NCBI RefSeq assembly: GCF_030646255.1
Contig: NZ_JAUSNF010000023.1
Coordinates: 1-39,829 of the forward strand
Reading direction: 5' to 3'
Source of the DNA: Candidatus Burarchaeum sp.
Lineage (GTDB): Archaea; Micrarchaeota; Micrarchaeia; Burarchaeales; Burarchaeaceae
DNA: 39,829 nt
In this document: positions 34,899 through 39,829 of the stretch, piece after piece
Numbering within the stretch: position 1 is the stretch's first letter
Layout of the letters: the number at the start of each line of letters is the position of its first letter
Notes under the pieces: model-generated
What the model was told of the DNA's origin: nothing
What the model saw: the letters and a program-made list of their open reading frames with translations, nothing else
Database searches by the model: none
Translations under genes and position numbers: made by a program

Positions 34899-36173
34899 TC
34901 ATTGCAGCAGCCACTTCCAGAGCGGCACGAACGCGATGCCCGACTCCTTCTTTTCCACGCCCTTGGTAATAAGCACCAGCTCCGCTCCCTTGTGTTTTGC
35001 CGCAAACTCGCGCAGTCCCTCAACCTCCCGCTCGCGTATGGTATCTGAGTAAGTCACGTTTATCGCAGTAAGTTTCCTGCCCTCCCTTACCACGAAATCC
35101 ACTTCCCTCCTGCCCCTCCAGAAGTAGGCTTCGCTGCCCCTGCGCTTCAGTTCCACCAGCACCGCATTTTCAGCCAGCCTGCCCGCATCCTGCGAGAACC
35201 TGCTCGCAATGACGTTCCTCATGCCGCAGTCGACGGCATACATCTTCTTCGGTTTCTGCATGCCGAGAGTTTCCTTTAGCGAGTAGGAGAAGTAATTGAC
35301 TTGGAACACCAGATACGCCTGCTCAAGGAAGCCAAGGTATTCCTTCACGCTGTTCATGTTCAGCCCAATAGCCCTAGCTATGCTGCTATAGCTGAAGGCA
35401 GTCGCGACATTGGCGAGGGCATACTGCGCGAGTTCGACAAGCTTTGCGGTCTCGCGTATTTTCCTCGATGCAACAATATCGCGGAACAGTATGCTGTCAA
35501 AATACTCCTTCAGGCGCTGGCGGTTCACGAGTTCGTCAGCGCCCAGGACAACCTCAGGGAAGCCGCCCCACTCAAGGTACTTTGAAAGATAGTGCATGAT
35601 CTCGTCCTTCTGCAGGGCAGGCGCTGCCGGCTGGACGCCGTTGAACGAAAGGAACTCGGCGAAAGAGAGCGGAAAGACGCGCACCTGAAGCAGCCTCCCG
35701 GTAAGCAGCGTGGCAAGGTCTGACGAAAGGAGAGCGCTGTTCGAGCCGGTGATGAAGAATTTGATGCCAGCCCCCTTCAAGTCATAAGTTGCCTTCATCC
35801 ACCTCTCCCAACCCTTGACATTCTGGATTTCATCAAAAAACACGTAAGCTCTGCCTTTCGGGTTGTTCAACCGCAAGAACTCCCTGTATGCCTCTTCCAG
35901 CGCATTGGAACCCGCCGTGCCAATGTTCTCGTCGAAATTGAAATACAGGATGTTCTTAGGCTGGACGCCCTCAGAAATGAGCCGCGCCACCACCTGGTAG
36001 AGCAGCGTGGACTTGCCGCTCCGCCGCACTCCGCTGACCGCGATCACTTCCTTAGCATCAATCAGACGGCCGATTTCCCCTGCCAACTCCGGCCGCGGCT
36101 TCCCCAGCTGGCTTTCCGGCACCTTGCCGTATACCCACCAAGGGTTCCACTTCCCCAGCACTTCTTCGTCCAT
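34899..36173 (-). CDS. AAA_14/DUF4143 family ATPase
   Basis: VSGVRRSGKSTLLYQVVARLI, YVFFDEIQNVKGWERWMK, FFITGSNSALLSSDLATLLTGRLLQVRVFPLSFAEFL, C-terminal FWRGRREVDFVVREG nuclease-like motif. Confidence 0.93.
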   Translation of the reverse strand: MDEEVLGKWNPWWVYGKVPESQLGKPRPELAGEIGRLIDAKEVIAVSGVRRSGKSTLLYQVVARLISEGVQPKNILYFNFDENIGTAGSNALEEAYREFLRLNNPKGRAYVFFDEIQNVKGWERWMKATYDLKGAGIKFFITGSNSALLSSDLATLLTGRLLQVRVFPLSFAEFLSFNGVQPAAPALQKDEIMHYLSKYLEWGGFPEVVLGADELVNRQRLKEYFDSILFRDIVASRKIRETAKLVELAQYALANVATAFSYSSIARAIGLNMNSVKEYLGFLEQAYLVFQVNYFSYSLKETLGMQKPKKMYAVDCGMRNVIASRFSQDAGRLAENAVLVELKRRGSEAYFWRGRREVDFVVREGRKLTAINVTYSDTIREREVEGLREFAAKHKGAELVLITKGVEKKESGIAFVPLWKWLLQ

Positions 36174-36213
36174 GGCCTGCTTATGCCTACACTCCTTTAA
36201 ATACCTTCCTATT

Positions 36214-36309
36214 ATGATTAAAGGTTTCGCCCCAAACCTCCATTTATGATTAAAGGTTTACGCCAAAACCTCCCTTCATGATTAAAAGTTAAGGCCGAAA
36301 GCCGCCGGA
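36214..36309. repeat. Three-copy tandem repeat, 32-bp period, with hairpin potential
   Basis: ATGATTAAAGGTTTCGCCCCAAACCTCCATTT / ATGATTAAAGGTTTACGCCAAAACCTCCCTTC / ATGATTAAAAGTTAAGGCCGAAAG...; starts at 36214, 36246, 36278. Confidence 0.85.
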
Positions 36310-36357
36310 AGCCCCTTTATAAGGGGTTACGGTATGGCGTAAGGCCCAAGAGCCAAA

Positions 36358-36473
36358 TCATGCTTCAAGCAGCCAATCCATGAGCGGAACGAGTTTCACA
36401 TTCTTCCTGTCGAGCGTTCTGGCTCCGAAAGCACCCCGCCCATCTTGCCCGTGCCGATTATGCAAACGCGCAT
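36358..36473 (-). pseudogene. Remnant of a NADP-dependent F420 oxidoreductase/P5C-reductase-like gene with large internal deletion
   Basis: N-terminal MRVCIIGTGKMGGVLS in one frame and C-terminal GARTLDRKNVKLVPLMDWLLEA* in another, almost adjacent. Confidence 0.65.
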
Positions 36474-36557
36474 AAGTTACCATTTTCGGTGCAGTGTTTT
36501 AACTGGTGAGCCAGGCTCGTGCCACTTCCTTGCAGTTTCCGCTGATTTTCCTATTTC

Positions 36558-37262
36558 TCACTGGATTGAGAACACTTCGGAGTATTCTGCCTTGCCCGAC
36601 GTGACTTTCTCCATGAGTCCTATTGCGTTCTTCATGGCCTCCATCAACACATCGCGCGATGCGGAACTCGGGAAGTATATCAGCATCAGCACGCCCTTCG
36701 TATCCAGTGTAATGCAGGTTCTTTTTGAGTCGGCCGTCGGCCCGCCGAAAATGCCCGCAGAGTCGGAGGTCAAAATCCTCTTGTCGCCATTCATCTTCTG
36801 CCCGCCTATGCCATCATAGTTGGTGCCAGGTCCTCCGACAGAGAAGGTTATCGCATCGCCCTCGAATTTGTCGGTATCATACACTCCGCACGGCGCACCC
36901 GTCCTTATCGAGACGGCATTGTTCGCATCGACCACTGTATTTATTCTGTATACTCCCTTGCCGTCAAGCACGCGTTTTATGAGCGCCTCGCCCGAAGGCC
37001 TCTCCTTAGTCGGGTCAAGCCCTACCTGCGAGAAGAGTGCGCGTATGCCTTTCAGTACCGGGTCTTCATAGAGCGCCCTGCCCTCGCCGAACCGCTTGCC
37101 TGCGTCCTTGCTCGCAGCGCGGATGGCCTCGTCCACGAGCGGATGCGTTTTCAGCACCTGCACATTTCTGAACATTATGTGCGCTATATCAAGCCCCCTG
37201 AGCTTGGACCGCGACGAATCGTCAACCCGCATTTCCATCCTGCGTACCTGTGCTTCGGCCAT
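36558..37262 (-). CDS. B3/4 (tRNA-editing-like) domain protein
   Basis: VLKGIRALFSQVGLDPTKERPSGEALIKRVLDGKGVYRINTVVDANNAVSIRTGAPCGVYD as in stand-alone PheT-B3/4 proteins. Confidence 0.85.
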   Translation of the reverse strand: MAEAQVRRMEMRVDDSSRSKLRGLDIAHIMFRNVQVLKTHPLVDEAIRAASKDAGKRFGEGRALYEDPVLKGIRALFSQVGLDPTKERPSGEALIKRVLDGKGVYRINTVVDANNAVSIRTGAPCGVYDTDKFEGDAITFSVGGPGTNYDGIGGQKMNGDKRILTSDSAGIFGGPTADSKRTCITLDTKGVLMLIYFPSSASRDVLMEAMKNAIGLMEKVTSGKAEYSEVFSIQ

Positions 37263-37277
37263 AATACCACCTCGACC

Positions 37278-37410
37278 TCATTTTTTATTTATCTTTCCGA
37301 CATAGGCAACGCCCACGCCTCCAAAAGGAACGACTGAAATTTCGTATCCATTCTGGGCCAGCAACCCTGACCGGAAAGCGTTCTGCGCCAGAACAAGATA
37401 CGGCCTTTAG
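37278..37410 (-). pseudogene. Short C-terminal gene fragment without start
   Basis: Frame reads RPYLVLAQNAFRSGLLAQNGYEISVVPFGGVGVAYVGKINKK*, protein-like but preceded by stops. Confidence 0.3.
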
Positions 37411-37432
37411 CCCGCAGTTGTTCACAGGCGTA

Positions 37433-38470
37433 TCAGGTTCCGAGCCTTATCAAATTCCCTACTCTCTCGTTTCCAACAACGTAGTCATAAAGCTGCTGTA
37501 CATTACTCCAAATATCCCTTACTCCATTGCTGATTCGCTGGCGACTATCCTCTAAAATATCAATAGTTATCGGTCTTGCTCCTCCTCTTTTCAAAGTGAC
37601 CGGAACCCCGAAACTAACGTCAAGGACTTCACCAGCATAATGCTTCTGAAAAACCATGGGCGGAACAAGGGAGCAGCATTCGATCTTCGATTCAGTATCT
37701 TGAAGCAGCAACTCTATCATGCGGGTAATATGTGTAGCCGGTGCAAAATCAGCGCATTTGCGCACTCTTATGATTCTTGGAACAATCTCCCCCATTTCCT
37801 TCCTTATTTTTTCAATTGCTCTTGAGCTTAATACCGGAATATCTGGCGGCAGTTCAAGCCTTTCGAAAAGAGGTGTAAGGCCAGCACCATGCTGTCCAAG
37901 AACAAAGGCGTTTTTTACATCGCTAGGAACCAATGGCACGCCCAGCGCCCTCCGAAGATAATCAACCACCGTATGCCTGAATCTCGCAGAATCAAGCATC
38001 CCCCCAAGGCCGATGACATTGTTCGCGGGTAAGCCCAGCTCCCTGCTAAAATACGTGTTCAAAACATCAACAGGATTCGTCACCGTTATGAATATTTCCG
38101 TCCCTTTAAGCGACAGCCCCTTTCTGACATCTGCCGCGATAGAACCATTCTCCCTGAGCAGATCCTCGCGCGTTTCATGAGGTTTTATTGTCCTCCCTGC
38201 AGAATATACGATAATATCGCATCCTGCTGCACTATCGACCACTGTGGAATGTTTCAAACGCGTTGATATGCTGCCGTCATTCGAGTGATGTATCTCTTCA
38301 GCAGCACAGGCTACTTTTTCTTCATTCCGTCCAATAAGAATAATGTCCTCCACAAGCTCTTTTTTACCCAGTTTATTGTAGACTTGAAAAGCGACATTAC
38401 TCCCTATCGTGCCCACGCCGATGATAGCTACTCTCGCACCGTCTTTCCTTTGGCTGGCTGGTTGAGTCAT
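37433..38470 (-). CDS. Malate/lactate dehydrogenase-fold 2-hydroxyacid dehydrogenase
   Basis: VAIIGVGTIGSNVAFQVYNK, VTNPVDVLNTYFSRELG, GLGGMLDSARFRHTV, VLGQHGAGLTPLF. Confidence 0.88.
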   Translation of the reverse strand: MTQPASQRKDGARVAIIGVGTIGSNVAFQVYNKLGKKELVEDIILIGRNEEKVACAAEEIHHSNDGSISTRLKHSTVVDSAAGCDIIVYSAGRTIKPHETREDLLRENGSIAADVRKGLSLKGTEIFITVTNPVDVLNTYFSRELGLPANNVIGLGGMLDSARFRHTVVDYLRRALGVPLVPSDVKNAFVLGQHGAGLTPLFERLELPPDIPVLSSRAIEKIRKEMGEIVPRIIRVRKCADFAPATHITRMIELLLQDTESKIECCSLVPPMVFQKHYAGEVLDVSFGVPVTLKRGGARPITIDILEDSRQRISNGVRDIWSNVQQLYDYVVGNERVGNLIRLGT

Positions 38471-38475
38471 AAAAC

Positions 38476-38991
38476 CTACTCGCGAATATCTGCAATAATA
38501 AACTCAGTTTTTTGTATTTCTTTTATTACGCGCGATATTTCAGGCGGAGTTATCTCCAATACGCATTCCGTTGTCCCTCCGCCTCCATACAGCGAGGATT
38601 GCTTTGCTAGCTCGTCATCCATCACTACCGTCAGTTTTGCATCATGGGCTATTGGCGGGGTGCCGCCGCGGGGATAGCCGCTGAGTTTCTCCGCAGTTTT
38701 CTGATCTGCGATCACTATCTTTTTATAACCGGTTATTCTCTGCAGTTTTTTTATCGAAAGTCGGTGTACTCCAGAAACCATAACCAGCAACGCGTTATCG
38801 GTCCTGTATTTTTCATCCACAACTGGAACACAGACCAGCGCCTTTATCATCTGGTCGGGCTCCACATTGTACCCAAGGCGCTTCAAAACTTCATGGGCCT
38901 TCAAAGTTTCCTGTGTGCTTGGCTTTTCCAATAGCTTGCACTGCACATTGTTGCTCTCTATAAACCTCTTGATTTTATTCATGGTGTTCAC
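38476..38991 (-). CDS. YbaK/ProX aminoacyl-tRNA deacylase-like protein
   Basis: KALVCVPVVDEKYRTDNALLVMVSGVHRLSIKKLQRITG...AEKLSGYPRGGTPPIAHD (GYxxGGxPPxxH motif). Confidence 0.88.
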   Translation of the reverse strand: MNTMNKIKRFIESNNVQCKLLEKPSTQETLKAHEVLKRLGYNVEPDQMIKALVCVPVVDEKYRTDNALLVMVSGVHRLSIKKLQRITGYKKIVIADQKTAEKLSGYPRGGTPPIAHDAKLTVVMDDELAKQSSLYGGGGTTECVLEITPPEISRVIKEIQKTEFIIADIRE

Positions 38992-39829
38992 CCCTGATTT
39001 TTCAGCATCTTCGCTAATCTTCTCACCCCCTCAGCTATCATCCCAGGATTTTCCACTAGCGGCGCATAGGACAAACGCAATGAACCCCTCAATGTTTCTC
39101 CGAAAGCGCTTCCAGGAACAACTGCCGTCCTTTCCTGTTCGGAAAGCTTGCTAGCAAAATCCACGTCGCTTTCAATGCCGTAACTGGCAATTTTTAGGAT
39201 GGTGTAGAAACCGCTATTAGGAACAAGCAACGTGGGCATTGTAAGTTCTTTTCTAAGCGCCCCCACCATTACTTCACTAGCTTTCTGATATTTTTGCCTG
39301 TTTCCTTGGAAATATTCCTCAAGCTCTTGTGTCGTGCTTTGCTCGAAGAATTTCAGTAGCGCTAGCTGGACTAAAGTAACTGGAGAAAGATTTCGCGCTC
39401 CCTCAATATGTTCTAGCTGTGCAATAACATCTTCGCGTGCAATCACGTATGCCGCACGAAGACCCAGCAGCGAGAAGTCTTTCGAGAATGAATGAATGGT
39501 GATCAAATTCTCATAATCTCTGAAGCTTAGTTTGTAGTAGTCTGGTCTTTCTGCAAAGTATATGCTCCGATACGAGAGATCCATCACAAACCAAGTTTTG
39601 TGTTTTAGTGATATTTTGCACATTTTTTCAACAACATCCGAAGGCCAAACTTGGCTTGTCGGGTTGTCAGGCGTGGCTATCACTATGAGTCGTGGTTTTG
39701 TAATCTCGATTGTCCGCTCAAAATCTTTCAAAAATCTTTCAGAGTCTGTTGCTGGTATGAACTTCAGTTTTTCATCAATTACTGGAACGTATTTTATTTC
39801 CACATCTCGGCATTCAATAGTTGCCTGGG
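38988..39829 (-). CDS. Class I/II aminotransferase (PLP), N-terminus cut by window edge
   Basis: VIATPDNPTSQVWP, FVMDLSYRSIYF, ITIHSFSKDFSLLGLRAAYVIA (PLP Lys). Frame stays open to the window edge (…QATIECRDVEIKYV), so the annotated start at 39803 is probably internal. ATGA overlap with the YbaK-like gene. Confidence 0.9.
   Translation of the reverse strand, partial: QATIECRDVEIKYVPVIDEKLKFIPATDSERFLKDFERTIEITKPRLIVIATPDNPTSQVWPSDVVEKMCKISLKHKTWFVMDLSYRSIYFAERPDYYKLSFRDYENLITIHSFSKDFSLLGLRAAYVIAREDVIAQLEHIEGARNLSPVTLVQLALLKFFEQSTTQELEEYFQGNRQKYQKASEVMVGALRKELTMPTLLVPNSGFYTILKIASYGIESDVDFASKLSEQERTAVVPGSAFGETLRGSLRLSYAPLVENPGMIAEGVRRLAKMLKNQG

Noticed and set aside
36214-36309. Possible CRISPR array
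   Set aside because: Contiguous 32-bp tandem units with no unique spacers, only three copies, and no cas genes in the window.

Overview
This 39.8 kb window is archaeal, probably from a DPANN-like or small-genome archaeon (inference from gene content: GGGP synthase, archaeal-type PyrH, VirB11-like secretion ATPase, CDC48-type AAA+ protein, BHB-type tRNA introns). It is gene-dense. I support about 40 CDS or CDS fragments and three tRNA genes, all three intron-containing: Gly-TCC, His-GTG and Trp-CCA with two introns. The most unusual signal is not a protein. A family of near-perfect short hairpins, often in tandem chains, fills the 5' leaders of all three tRNAs, sits inside two of the tRNA genes as introns, forms a 110-bp duplication-bounded insert behind tRNA-His, and occurs once as an orphan element upstream of a VapBC module. 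In tRNA-Gly and tRNA-Trp a conserved AAAAGAAC...GTTCTTTT stem ends exactly 1 nt before the mature tRNA 5' end, and an upstream GTTCT segment could pair alternatively with the same AAGAAC strand (a possible switch). Other points of interest: a methyltransferase-GTP cyclohydrolase II (RibA-like) fusion, a polytopic-membrane-anchored double-AAA CDC48-like ATPase, three toxin-antitoxin modules each with a palindromic operator-like site (one flanked by exact 14-bp direct repeats), an MDH/LDH-fold enzyme with Ile at the substrate-specificity position, an internally deleted oxidoreductase pseudogene, and a 32-bp-period tandem hairpin repeat upstream of an AAA/DUF4143 ATPase. All calls were made by eye from the sequence and supplied translations; no searches or folding were run.
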